Positions 22,824 to 30,960 of a DNA stretch of 52,003 nt are shown piece by piece. The notes below the pieces were generated by a model. It worked only from the letters and a program-made list of their open reading frames with translations, was not told the origin of the DNA and did not search any database. The position numbers were made by a program, and so were the translations under genes. This stretch comes from Actinomycetes bacterium (GTDB lineage Bacteria > Actinomycetota > Actinomycetes > Mycobacteriales > Mycobacteriaceae). The stretch is from positions 1 through 52,003 of the forward strand of contig JAEYUQ010000026.1 of assembly GCA_023432405.1 (NCBI GenBank), given 5' to 3'. Numbering within the stretch: the first letter of the stretch is position 1; each line of letters starts with the position of its first letter.

Positions 22824-23582
22824 ATGGACTGCATTAACAACCTCATCCAGCAGCTCTGCCAGCCCTGGAACCTTCTGCCAAATCTGAACCTATCCCTGCC
22901 CAGCATCACGCTGCCGGATATTAACCTGCCCAGTGTGACTCTCCCGGATATCAAGCTGCCCACCGTGACCTTGCCTGATATTAAGCTTCCGGATGTTTCC
23001 TTGCTTAACGGGGATCTTTCCTTGATCCGCGCTGATGGTGAGCTCTTCAACGGGGACTTTGGTTTGGGTAATGACAACACCAATGGAGACATTCGCCTCT
23101 TTAGTGGTGAGCAAGGTGACAACAACATTTTCACCCGGGGAGATACCAGCTTGCTCTCTCCTGGAGAATTCAATCCCAACGCCTCTAATCTCATCGGTGG
23201 TACGGGTAATTCCACCACAGTAGACGGGCTCCTCAGCAACAGCGGTGATCCGGGTGTGATTTCTGGGGACGGCAACACCGCACCTTTCATGGCTAACACG
23301 GGTGATCCAGGTGTGGTCTCCGGAGATAGCAATGACACCCCGGTGCTCGGGAACTCCGGTGATGGTAACCAGGTGCCTGTGGTGTCTAACACTGGAGAAC
23401 AGAACAAGCCGATTCTCTCTAATCAGGGAACCAGTAACCCCGAGATTCTCACTGCCACTCCTACGAACAATGGGGACTGGGTGCAGAATGCTACGGATCT
23501 GATTCATGAGCCGAACACCAACCTGAGCAATAGTACGGATGTTCCTGTTCATGTTGAAGTAGCAGGTGGTACAACCGGCTAA
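22824..23582 (+). CDS. repeat-protein paralogue 3
   Basis: Third tandem paralogue, 252 residues. It starts MDCINNLIQQLC (ATG 22824; a longer frame back to 22749 would overlap gene 2 and breaks the shared start). Eight regular pentapeptides LSLPS, ITLPD, INLPS, VTLPD, IKLPT, VTLPD, IKLPD and VSLLN (residues 23-62) precede the LNGDxSL junction found in gene 1. Then come SGEQGDNN, NSGDPGVISGDGNTAP and NTGDPGVVSGDSNDTP repeats and the C-terminal block NNGDWVQNATDLI...TDVPVH. No signal peptide. A terminator at 23623-23659 closes the cluster. Function unknown. Confidence 0.82.
   Translation: MDCINNLIQQLCQPWNLLPNLNLSLPSITLPDINLPSVTLPDIKLPTVTLPDIKLPDVSLLNGDLSLIRADGELFNGDFGLGNDNTNGDIRLFSGEQGDNNIFTRGDTSLLSPGEFNPNASNLIGGTGNSTTVDGLLSNSGDPGVISGDGNTAPFMANTGDPGVVSGDSNDTPVLGNSGDGNQVPVVSNTGEQNKPILSNQGTSNPEILTATPTNNGDWVQNATDLIHEPNTNLSNSTDVPVHVEVAGGTTG
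22896..23003 (+). repeat. 15-bp coding repeats for IxLPx pentapeptides (gene 3)
   Basis: About seven successive 15-bp units encode alternating ITLPD/IKLPx and VTLPD/INLPS pentapeptides. The regular Leu-Pro every five residues with flanking Ile or Val suggests an extended, possibly beta-stacked, rod. Confidence 0.8.
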
Positions 23583-23622
23583 AGGTTCCTGCCGAGACTG
23601 CTATAACCTCCGTACTCACAAG

Positions 23623-23659
23623 GCTCCTGTCGTGCGTGATTGCATGGCAGGAGCTTTTT
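23623..23659 (+). terminator. terminator of the repeat-protein cluster
   Basis: gctcctgtcgtgc (23623-23635) pairs with gcatggcaggagc (23642-23654), 13 bp with two G-T wobbles, followed by TTTTT. Confidence 0.9.
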
Positions 23660-23754
23660 GCGTTCTACTGCCCTCCGCAGCAGGCGTGAATAATTTTCTC
23701 TAGCCTGGAGCTTAGGAGAACACAACAGTCCGAAAGTAAAGGAGGTTTCTTTCG

Positions 23755-25500
23755 ATGCGTCATGTCGTTATTTTGGGCGGCGGCACCGCAGGCACAATGA
23801 TCGCCAATCGCCTGCGCAAACAGTACCCCACAGTGGATATGTGTATTACTGTCATCGATCACGATGACCAGCACGTCTACCAACCGGGGTTCTTATTTCT
23901 TCCCTTCGGAAAGTCCACCCGCAAGAAGATTGTCAAGAAGCGCTCAGCCCAGCTCGCTGACGGTATTACCTTCCTAGAGGCAGAGATCCTCAGAGTAGAT
24001 GCCGACGCCAACACGGTATTCCTGCGTGGGGAACTCTCAGAGGTGACCTACGACGATCTCATCATTGCCACAGGAACTCAGCCCCACCCAGAGCTCACAG
24101 AGGGATTCGATACTGAGGGAGTTTTCCACTTCTATGACCTGCCCGCTGCAGAGGCTCTGAGGGAAGGTCTGCGCTACTTCCGTGGGGGTGACATGGTGGT
24201 ACACATCGCGGAAATGCCTATTAAATGCCCCGTGGCACCGCTGGAGTTCACCTTCCTTGTTGATTCCTGGCTCAGGAAGAAGGGGATTCGTGAAAAAACA
24301 AGGCTCACCTTTGTCACACCCCTCGATGGTGCTTTTACTAAACCTGTGGCGTCTCAGCAGTTAGGTGGTGCTCTGGAAGATCGACAAATTGAGATCGCTA
24401 CGGATTTCGACGTCGATAAGGTTGATGCCGCCACAAAGGACCTTGTGGGATTTGATGGGCGTCGCATTCACTTCGATATGTTGGTGACTGTTCCCGTCAA
24501 TATGGGTGCGGAGTTTATTGCTAACTCTGGTCTGGGTGATGAACATAACTACGTGCCCTGCGATCCGCACACCCTGCAATCCGTGGCACACAAGAACATT
24601 TTTGTCCTTGGCGACGCCGGTACTCTCCCCACCTCAAAAGCCGGTGCGGTAGCGCACTTTGCTACTGATGTGTTTATGGAGAACTTTGACTCCTACCTGC
24701 GCGGAGAACCCTTGTCTAGCTCCTTTGATGGTCACGCCAACTGCTTTGTGGAAACTGGCGACGGCCTGGGTATGCTCCTGGACTTCAACTATGAGACAGA
24801 ACCCCTGACAGGGACGTTCCCTCTCCCCGTAGTAGGTCCGCTCACCTTGCTCAAAGAATCTCGGGTTAATCACTGGGCCAAGCTTGCTTTCCGCTGGGTG
24901 TACTGGAACATCCTCATCAAAGGGTTGCCTCTACCTTTGCCCTCCGCCATGTTTATGGCAGGAAAAGTGGAGAAAGGCAAAGAGAAAGCTGGTGGTTTTG
25001 CCCGTCACGGGGACAAGCTCACCATTGTTCCCGAGGCACCGCAGCCGTCACGGCTGGAGGAATTCACAGGGGGTGGTTCTCGGGCAGCGGCAGTACGAGC
25101 CGAGAGTGCTTCACGCGGCGTCGTCACGGAAGGTGCCGAGGGGTCGAATGGCGCCTCAGTATCTCGCGGTGCTTCTTCTCAACCATCTGGCTCTGGGGTA
25201 TCTGGTGCAGGGGCATCTGCAGTGGATATTCCAGAGGAGAAGAAACCTAACTCCGAGTGGACTCAGCAGTTAGCGTCCTCCAGAGCCCAGGAGCTGGGAA
25301 TAGAGATGGGGGATAACGCCTGGAAAGTCATTGAGTTTTTACGAGAGGACTATCCGGTGCGCAAGGAGACACCCACTCTGCGGCGAGTATCCACGCAGAC
25401 CGGGGTATCTGTGCGAGAACTCTACGACACATTCAAAGTCAAGCCCGCCAAGAAAATGGCATGGATTGCGGGGCTCCCCAAGCCTCGTGGGTGCGTATAG
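23755..25500 (+). CDS. SQR-like FAD/NAD oxidoreductase fused to a DsrC/TusE domain
   Basis: Residues 1-425 form a sulfide:quinone oxidoreductase-type flavoprotein: GGGTAGTMIANRL dinucleotide motif (8-20), IIATGTQPHPE, IKCPVAPLEF with Cys158, NYVPCDPHTLQ with Cys269, and NIFVLGDAG FAD motif (281-289). A Ser/Gly/Ala-rich linker (about 435-495) leads to a DsrC/TusE domain (about 500-581): GDNAWKVIEFLREDYP, RRVSTQTG and the diagnostic ending AGLPKPRGCV with penultimate Cys580. The second DsrC cysteine is replaced by Ala569, as in single-cysteine TusE proteins. The role may be oxidising sulfide or persulfide and loading sulfur onto its own carrier domain (inference). AAAGGAGG precedes the ATG; dsrE follows 13 bp later. 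Confidence 0.88.
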   Translation: MRHVVILGGGTAGTMIANRLRKQYPTVDMCITVIDHDDQHVYQPGFLFLPFGKSTRKKIVKKRSAQLADGITFLEAEILRVDADANTVFLRGELSEVTYDDLIIATGTQPHPELTEGFDTEGVFHFYDLPAAEALREGLRYFRGGDMVVHIAEMPIKCPVAPLEFTFLVDSWLRKKGIREKTRLTFVTPLDGAFTKPVASQQLGGALEDRQIEIATDFDVDKVDAATKDLVGFDGRRIHFDMLVTVPVNMGAEFIANSGLGDEHNYVPCDPHTLQSVAHKNIFVLGDAGTLPTSKAGAVAHFATDVFMENFDSYLRGEPLSSSFDGHANCFVETGDGLGMLLDFNYETEPLTGTFPLPVVGPLTLLKESRVNHWAKLAFRWVYWNILIKGLPLPLPSAMFMAGKVEKGKEKAGGFARHGDKLTIVPEAPQPSRLEEFTGGGSRAAAVRAESASRGVVTEGAEGSNGASVSRGASSQPSGSGVSGAGASAVDIPEEKKPNSEWTQQLASSRAQELGIEMGDNAWKVIEFLREDYPVRKETPTLRRVSTQTGVSVRELYDTFKVKPAKKMAWIAGLPKPRGCV

Positions 25501-25513
25501 GAAGGAGAAAGTG

Positions 25514-25999
25514 ATGTCTGAGAGAAAACTTGCCATTATCTGCTCCAAAGGGAACCTGGATATGGCGTATCCAGGATTGATTCTGGGCAACGCTGCGCTG
25601 AGCGAAGGCGTAGAGACTCATATGTTCTTTACCTTCTGGGGTTTTGACATTGTGAATAAGGCGCACATGGACTCCCTGAAATTCACGATGGTGGGCAACA
25701 CGGCTATGCATATGCCGCAGGCGCCGGGGATGAAAATTCCCCATATGCTTGGTTCCCTGCCAGGAATGACGGAGTTTGCCACCCGAATGATGCGCGACCA
25801 GATTAAAGGGCTGGACGTTCCGACAGTCCCTGAGATGTTGGATCAGATTACGGCCGCCGGAGGTCACCTCTGGGGGTGCCGAATGACTTTCGATATGTTG
25901 GGACTATCTCTGGCTGATCTCTACGAAGGTGTTGAAGCTGTTATCAGCGCCAATGACTTTATTGAGATTTCCGAAGGAGCGCAGATTATCTTCATCTAG
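25514..25999 (+). CDS. DsrE/DsrF/DrsH-like family protein (DsrE2-type)
   Basis: A 161-residue protein of the DsrE-like sulfur-transfer superfamily. It opens KLAIICSKGNLDMAYPGLILGNAAL with candidate sulfur-carrying Cys10 and has FFTFWGFDIV and the late LWGCRMTFDMLGL segment with a second conserved Cys. DsrE-type proteins pass persulfide to DsrC/TusE partners, and here the partner domain is fused to the upstream SQR-like enzyme. ATG 25514 follows AAGGAGAAA; an upstream extension of the frame lies inside the previous gene and is rejected. No TusA gene is in the cluster. Confidence 0.9.
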   Translation: MSERKLAIICSKGNLDMAYPGLILGNAALSEGVETHMFFTFWGFDIVNKAHMDSLKFTMVGNTAMHMPQAPGMKIPHMLGSLPGMTEFATRMMRDQIKGLDVPTVPEMLDQITAAGGHLWGCRMTFDMLGLSLADLYEGVEAVISANDFIEISEGAQIIFI

Positions 26000-26313
26000 A
26001 GCTCTACAATCGGCTTTCCTACTAATCCTTTCCGGTATCTTCTTTCAGGAGATGCCGGATTTTGTGTCTGTGCACTGTCTGCGGTAGATTTGCCGGATGG
26101 ACTTTGCGCCGGTGACATATCGGCGCGGCGTTCACTGCACTGTACATTAACTTTGTTATAGGCCCTTCGCTCACCGCGGGCCGCGTGACACAGGCAGCGA
26201 GCCCCCCAGTTATTGAGCTGATGGGAGCGTCAGTGGCCTTGAACAATGAAACGCGCGGATAACGCATTGGGGTGAAACGGGAACCGTAACGAGAAAGGCA
26301 CCAGGTCACTACT
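26000..26313. other. 314-bp intergenic region upstream of rpsH
   Basis: Begins with the terminator of the sulfur genes and must contain the promoter of the rpsH unit. A TATAGG (26157-26162) is a possible -10 without a good -35, and TCACCGCGGGCCGCGTGA nearby can form a GC-rich hairpin. No gene is seen. Confidence 0.5.
26032..26064 (+). terminator. terminator of the SQR-DsrC/dsrE unit
   Basis: ccggtatcttct (26032-26043) pairs with aggagatgccgg (26047-26058) with two G-T wobbles, followed by ATTTTG. Confidence 0.75.
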
Positions 26314-26712
26314 ATGACCATGACTGATCCTATTGCGGATATGTTGTCTCGCGTGCGCAACGCTAGCCACGCGCGGCATGATTCCGTATCTATGCCTTCC
26401 TCCAAACTCAAGGTGAATATTGCCGAGATTTTGAAGCAGGAAGGTTACATCTCTGAGTACACCCTTGAGGACGCCAAGGTGGGCAAGACCTTGACCTTGA
26501 ACCTCAAGTATGGCGCCAAACATGATGCCTCTATCCAGGGGATTCGACGTGTTTCCAAGCCTGGTCTGCGGGTTTACGCGAAGGCCAACAATCTTCCCAA
26601 GGTGTTGGGCGGTTTGGGTGTGGCCATTATTTCCACGTCTCAGGGTTTGCTCACTGACCGTCAGGCATACGAGAAGGGCGTAGGCGGAGAAGTTCTCGCC
26701 TACGTCTGGTAA
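26314..26712 (+). CDS. rpsH: 30S ribosomal protein S8 (uS8)
   Basis: 16S rRNA central-domain binder; in E. coli it represses the spc operon. The 132 residues include DPIADMLSRVRNAS and VLGGLGVAIISTSQGLLTDRQAYEKGVGGEVLAYVW. It opens the second half of the spc cluster after island 2, without rpsN before it. rplF follows after 12 bp. Confidence 0.98.
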   Translation: MTMTDPIADMLSRVRNASHARHDSVSMPSSKLKVNIAEILKQEGYISEYTLEDAKVGKTLTLNLKYGAKHDASIQGIRRVSKPGLRVYAKANNLPKVLGGLGVAIISTSQGLLTDRQAYEKGVGGEVLAYVW

Positions 26713-26724
26713 GGGAGGCTGAAG

Positions 26725-27261
26725 ATGTCACGTATTGGTAAGCAGCCTATTGCCGTTCCCTCCAATGTTGAGGTGAAAATTGACGGCCAGTCCGTTGAGG
26801 TAAAAGGACCTAAGGGAACTTTGTCTCACGAGATTGCTGAGCCCATCGTTGCCACCCTGCAGGATAACGAGATCGTTGTTACCCGCCCGGATGATAACCG
26901 CAGGAACCGTGCTCTTCACGGTTTAACTCGCTCCCTCATCCACAACATGATTGTGGGCGTTACCTCTGGGTATGAGAAGAAATTGACCATCACTGGTGTT
27001 GGTTATCGTGTGTTGCAGAAGGGGAAGGACTTGGAGTTCTCCCTCGGCTATAGCCACCCGATTACCATTGAGGCTCCCGAAGGTATCACTTTCGCCACGG
27101 ACGGCCCCACAAAGCTTTCGGTTTCAGGTATTGACAAGCAGCTGGTCGGACAGATCGCCGCGAATATCCGCCGTCTGCGTAAGGACGATCCTTACAAGGG
27201 CAAGGGTATTCACTATGAGGGCGAATACATCCGTCGCAAGGTCGGAAAGACGGGTAAGTAA
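26725..27261 (+). CDS. rplF: 50S ribosomal protein L6 (uL6)
   Basis: Two-domain protein near the GTPase centre. The 178 residues start MSRIGKQPIAVPSNVEV and end DPYKGKGIHYEGEYIRRKVGKTGK, both family landmarks. GGGAGG lies before the ATG. Confidence 0.98.
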   Translation: MSRIGKQPIAVPSNVEVKIDGQSVEVKGPKGTLSHEIAEPIVATLQDNEIVVTRPDDNRRNRALHGLTRSLIHNMIVGVTSGYEKKLTITGVGYRVLQKGKDLEFSLGYSHPITIEAPEGITFATDGPTKLSVSGIDKQLVGQIAANIRRLRKDDPYKGKGIHYEGEYIRRKVGKTGK

Positions 27262-27264
27262 TCC

Positions 27265-27672
27265 ATGAGCACTGAAAATTCTGAGAACACTAGGCGCACT
27301 CCGGTGGGTAAGGATATTTCCACTCGCCGTCGTATTGCCCGTAATCGCCGTCATTACCGTATTCGCAAGAACTTGAGGGGGACTGCCGAGGTTCCGCGTC
27401 TGGTGGTACACCGCAGCTCCCGTCACATGACCGCTCAGGTTATTGATGACACCGTGGGGCACACCCTGGTGTCCGCCTCTACGCATGAGGCTTCTTTGCG
27501 AGGCTTCGAGGGTGACAAGACCGCTAAGGGTGCTGAGGTGGGCAAGCTGGTTGCTCAGCGTGCCCTTGAAGCCGGCATCACCAAGGTTGTCTTTGACCGT
27601 GGCGGTTACAAGTATCATGGTCGCGTCGCTGCACTTGCCGACGCCGCTCGTGAAGGTGGTCTGCAGTTCTAA
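27265..27672 (+). CDS. rplR: 50S ribosomal protein L18 (uL18)
   Basis: 5S rRNA binding protein. The 135 residues contain RRRIARNRRHYRIRKNLRGTAEVPRLVVHRSSRHMTAQVIDD and the ending KVVFDRGGYKYHGRVAALADAAREGGLQF. Confidence 0.98.
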   Translation: MSTENSENTRRTPVGKDISTRRRIARNRRHYRIRKNLRGTAEVPRLVVHRSSRHMTAQVIDDTVGHTLVSASTHEASLRGFEGDKTAKGAEVGKLVAQRALEAGITKVVFDRGGYKYHGRVAALADAAREGGLQF

Positions 27673-27712
27673 TGAAGACCATTGCAATGAACATCAACGG
27701 AAGGATTGCGTA

Positions 27713-28336
27713 ATGCCGGGACGTGAACGGCGCGACGGCGGACGCTCCGCCGATGAGAACAAGAAGAATGATCAGCGCGGAGGGCGTCGTCGGGATGACC
27801 ACCGCACTCAGAAAGATGAGCGCGATCAGTACATTGAGCGCGTTGTCACCATCAACCGTGTGTCCAAGGTGGTCAAGGGTGGTCGTCGTTTCAGCTTCAC
27901 CGCTCTGGTTGTTGTAGGCGACGGCAAAGGCTTGGTGGGCGTGGGCTATGGCAAGGCCAAAGAAGTTCCCGCAGCCATCCAAAAAGGTTCCGAGGAAGCT
28001 CGCAAGAACTTCTTCCGTGTTCCTTTGATTGCTGGAACCATCACTCACCCGGTGATTGGTGAATCTGCTGCAGGTAGGGTGCTGCTCAAGCCGGCTTCTG
28101 CTGGTACTGGTGTTATCGCCGGTGGCGCTGCCCGTCCGGTGCTGGAATGTGCCGGTGTGCAGGATGTGTTGTCCAAGTCCCTCGGCTCGGATAACGCCAT
28201 CAACGTGGTTCACGCCACCGTGGCAGGCCTGAAGCAACTGGTACGTCCGGAAGAAGTGGCAGCTCGTCGCGGCAAGTCCGTGGAAGAGGTCACCCCGGCT
28301 CGTATGCTGCGTCTTCGCGCTGGACAGGAGGCCTAA
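27713..28336 (+). CDS. rpsE: 30S ribosomal protein S5 (uS5)
   Basis: Decoding-fidelity and mRNA-entry protein. ATG 27713 (AAGGA at 27701-27705) gives 207 residues: a charged actinobacterial N-terminal arm, then ERVVTINRVSKVVKGGRRFSFTALVVVGDGKGLVGVGYGKAKEVP and the S5 C-terminal domain. An upstream in-frame extension overlaps rplR and is rejected. Confidence 0.97.
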   Translation: MPGRERRDGGRSADENKKNDQRGGRRRDDHRTQKDERDQYIERVVTINRVSKVVKGGRRFSFTALVVVGDGKGLVGVGYGKAKEVPAAIQKGSEEARKNFFRVPLIAGTITHPVIGESAAGRVLLKPASAGTGVIAGGAARPVLECAGVQDVLSKSLGSDNAINVVHATVAGLKQLVRPEEVAARRGKSVEEVTPARMLRLRAGQEA

Positions 28337-28338
28337 CC

Positions 28339-28524
28339 GTGGCACTGAAAATTACTCAGGTGAAAGGTTTGGTGGGTGAAAAGCCCAACACCCGAGCCAA
28401 CATGGAAGCTCTGGGTCTTAAGCGTATCCGCCACTCCGTAATCAAGAATGACACCCCGAATGTGCGTGGCATGATCCTCAAGGTTCGCCACCTCGTTGAG
28501 GTTGAAGAAGTAGCAGGGGAGTAG
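28339..28524 (+). CDS. rpmD: 50S ribosomal protein L30 (uL30)
   Basis: The 61 residues read LKITQVKGLVGEKPNTRANMEALGLKRIRHSVIKND, the family pattern. The start is GTG, 2 bp after the rpsE stop; rplO follows after 3 bp. Confidence 0.97.
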   Translation: MALKITQVKGLVGEKPNTRANMEALGLKRIRHSVIKNDTPNVRGMILKVRHLVEVEEVAGE

Positions 28525-28527
28525 GAC

Positions 28528-28974
28528 ATGAGCGATCCAATTAAGCTACACGATCTGCGCCCGGCTCAAGGTGCTGTCACTGCGAAAACCCGTGTGGGCC
28601 GTGGTGAGGCATCTAAGGGTAAAACGGCTGGTCGTGGTACCAAGGGTACGAAGGCTCGGAAGAATGTGCCTGCAGCCTTTGAAGGCGGTCAGATGCCTAT
28701 CCATATGCGTCTGCCGAAGTTGAAGGGCTTTAAGAACCCCAACCGCGTTGAGTACCAGGTGGTCAATGTGGCTGATCTGGCCAAGGCTTTCCCTAAGGGT
28801 GGGGATATCACCAAGGCGGACATTGTGGCTGCCGGTCTGGTTCGTAAGAAGCATCTAGTGAAGGTCTTGGGCGATGGTGACATTGACGTGAAGATCAACG
28901 TCACTGCGGACAAGTTCTCTGGCTCTGCCAAGGAGAAAATTGAAGCTGCTGGTGGTTCTGTTACCACCGCCTAG
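28528..28974 (+). CDS. rplO: 50S ribosomal protein L15 (uL15)
   Basis: 23S rRNA organiser. The 148 residues include KLHDLRPAQGAVTAKTRVGRGEASKGKTAGRGTKGTKAR and the GGQMPIHMRLPKLKGF motif. Last gene of this unit; its stop codon lies inside a 12-bp hairpin. Confidence 0.98.
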   Translation: MSDPIKLHDLRPAQGAVTAKTRVGRGEASKGKTAGRGTKGTKARKNVPAAFEGGQMPIHMRLPKLKGFKNPNRVEYQVVNVADLAKAFPKGGDITKADIVAAGLVRKKHLVKVLGDGDIDVKINVTADKFSGSAKEKIEAAGGSVTTA

Positions 28975-28999
28975 AAATGCGCCAAAAGCGCATTTCTAG
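28971..28999 (+). terminator. hairpin overlapping the rplO stop codon
   Basis: ctagaaatgcgc (28971-28982) and gcgcatttctag (28988-28999) form a perfect 12-bp stem with loop CAAAA. The stop TAG (28972-28974) is in the stem. There is no T-run, so it may act as an RNA-stability or attenuation element rather than a classical terminator. Confidence 0.6.
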
Positions 29000-29039
29000 A
29001 ACTGCCAACGGCACGCATTTCTTATACACCTTTGCGACG

Positions 29040-29080
29040 CCCCTCGAAGAAGCTCCCTGTTGAGTTTCTTCGGGGGGTTT
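29040..29080 (+). terminator. rplO-unit terminator
   Basis: cccctcgaagaa (29040-29051) pairs with ttcttcgggggg (29066-29077) with one wobble pair, followed by TTTCGTGTTTT. It ends the rpsH-rplO transcript 66 bp after the rplO stop. Confidence 0.82.
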
Positions 29081-29215
29081 CGTGTTTTCCCGGGTGGGGA
29101 AATTCCCAGGCACAGGAGTTGAAGCGTCTTAGAATGGTGTGTAGTTGAAGGACACGGCCCCAGTAACGGCGTCGATGTAGGCATCTCACCGTACGGCATG
29201 GTTTAATAGTAAACA

Positions 29216-29226
29216 ATTGTGATAAT
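29216..29226 (+). promoter_or_regulatory. shared 11-mer ATTGTGATAAT (copy 3 of 4)
   Basis: Contains an extended -10-like TGTGATAAT and sits in a small dyad CAATT-GTGAT-AATTG (29214-29228). It ends 17 nt before the start codon proposed for the following gene. Confidence 0.45.
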
Positions 29227-29243
29227 TGGGAAGTAGGTGGCGT

Positions 29244-30755
29244 ATGTGGTTCACTGGGATGAGAGTTTGTCGCACACATGTCATTATCGGTGTGGGGATA
29301 CTCCTGGCGGGAATGTTTACCGCGGTATCTCTTGGCGGTAACTCCCCTGTGACCAGCCGTGCTGTGGCTCAGGACACCGCTCCGCTGACAGTAGGGCAGC
29401 TATGCCGAGACGCTAACCCCAAACGCTCTGGGGAAGTGGTGTCTGCCTACGGCCTGGTGATTAATTCCGTCCAGGGCAAGGGAGATTCTTCCGGTATGGA
29501 GAGAGTAGATTTTGTTTCTCTCTTCAATCCCACCTTGCAACCTATTCAGCTTTCTGATTATGGCGTGCAGCTTTTGGATGCAGATGGCGTCATGCTGGGT
29601 GGCTCAGCCCAGATTTCTGGAACCTTAGGGCCGTGCCAGGACGCTATTCTCTTTAATGCCACAGTGAATCAACCCGATTCTCAGAATCCAACCAGCTGGA
29701 AGAATTGGCCTGCTCTCTCCACAAACTATGACCGCAAGGTGGGGGCAGTGCGCCTTAGCATGGGTGAGCAGCCCATTGATGTGGTGGGCATTGGAACAGA
29801 GACTCACATTTTTGAATACGCTCCTGCCCCCGGCGGTGATCTCATCTACCGCACCCAAGCCACTCGAGATACTGACGATAACCGTGCTGACTTCTCTGTA
29901 GCCAATGACGGCGTGTTCACAGATGCCGAGGTGACAGAGGATATGCTCTCTGTTCTGCCTTCAGGGGCAGTGCCCAACCCCAATATGTGTGTGGTGGATG
30001 GCAAGTACTCCAGTGTGGAGCATCTGTTGTTTGAAGAAATCTTCAACGGCGGCGACTGGGGCTATATAGAGCTTTACAATCCCACTGGGCGTCCTATGAA
30101 CATTGACGGAATGTACCTGTTCATGGTTCCCAGTGATGCCTCTTCCCATCAGGAAGGCAAAGGCTATCGGATGAGTGAGGGGGTCATTCCACCAGGTGGA
30201 TACTATCTGCTGAGAATAGGTGAGGGGGATGATAAGAATCTTGTCATGCCGAATGGGGACGCTATTGAAGCAGACCAGGTGACGGGGCTACCGCTGGTGA
30301 GTACGGATGGCAGTTACCTCTTGGCCAGCAAGGATGTGGCTAGTGATGGAGTTGTGTCCGTGGCTGATTACCAGCTGATTCAGGACCGGGTTGGCATTGG
30401 TGACTTTAAGTTTGCCGAAGGACGTAACCCTGCTTCTACCATTCCGAAGGGGAAGGCTCTCTCCCGGGTGGTGTTAGGTGCTGATACCGACATCAATGGG
30501 CGTGACTTTACTGTTGGTGAGCCGAAACCCAATAACAGTGAAGACGGCTCGAACTGCGATCAGTTTGATAGCGACGGAAACGTTGTGGCTAAGGCAACGA
30601 AGAAAGCTCGGGAGAAAGCCACTCCCACTGTGCTTAACACTGAGGAACAAACCTCTGAGGGGGCTCGGCTGAATTTCGGCAACCCCCTTCCACCGGATGC
30701 CCCTCGGGTGAAAATCAAAAACATTCCCTCGGGAGCATTCTTCAGATTCCTCTGA
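29244..30755 (+). CDS. secreted protein with two lamin-tail domains
   Basis: A 503-residue exported protein. The start ATG 29244 (AGGTGG just upstream) replaces a TTG at 29226. The signal peptide ends around SRAVAQ. Two lamin-tail domains (LTD) are visible: residues about 55-205 (VDFVSLFNPTLQPIQLSDYGVQLLD, then DTDDNRADF) and about 245-420 (HLLFEEIFNGGDWGYIELYNPTGRPMNIDG, then DTDINGRDF). Bacterial LTDs are immunoglobulin-like modules of extracellular proteins. The end PRVKIKNIPSGAFFRFL shares the C-terminal motif of three other proteins here. No LPxTG or membrane tail. First of three LTD genes in a row. Function unknown; a surface adhesin or matrix protein is plausible. Confidence 0.83.
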   Translation: MWFTGMRVCRTHVIIGVGILLAGMFTAVSLGGNSPVTSRAVAQDTAPLTVGQLCRDANPKRSGEVVSAYGLVINSVQGKGDSSGMERVDFVSLFNPTLQPIQLSDYGVQLLDADGVMLGGSAQISGTLGPCQDAILFNATVNQPDSQNPTSWKNWPALSTNYDRKVGAVRLSMGEQPIDVVGIGTETHIFEYAPAPGGDLIYRTQATRDTDDNRADFSVANDGVFTDAEVTEDMLSVLPSGAVPNPNMCVVDGKYSSVEHLLFEEIFNGGDWGYIELYNPTGRPMNIDGMYLFMVPSDASSHQEGKGYRMSEGVIPPGGYYLLRIGEGDDKNLVMPNGDAIEADQVTGLPLVSTDGSYLLASKDVASDGVVSVADYQLIQDRVGIGDFKFAEGRNPASTIPKGKALSRVVLGADTDINGRDFTVGEPKPNNSEDGSNCDQFDSDGNVVAKATKKAREKATPTVLNTEEQTSEGARLNFGNPLPPDAPRVKIKNIPSGAFFRFL

Positions 30756-30857
30756 CACTCACCGCTATCCCACTGCTGAAGCGACGTATGTATCGAAGTA
30801 CTGAGAGCGCATACATATCTCGCTGAGGATAGCGACTGTCCAGACTCAACGTCCTAC

Positions 30858-30902
30858 TACAGGGCTGTGGTGACTACCTGCATCACAGCCCTGTAATTTT
30901 TT
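30858..30902 (+). terminator. terminator after the first LTD gene
   Basis: TACAGGGCTGTG (30858-30869) and CACAGCCCTGTA (30884-30895) form a perfect 12-bp stem followed by ATTTTTT. The preceding bases also contain an inverted pair around TATGTAT and ATACATA. Confidence 0.9.
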
Positions 30903-30960
30903 GAAAATTTTTAATTCTTGCGGCGTGTGTTACCGATGTTACTAAAGTGGCAGTGCTTGA

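Noticed and set aside
21185..23003. CRISPR-like array from short spaced repeats
   Set aside because: The repeats are in-frame coding units without spacers, and no cas genes are nearby.
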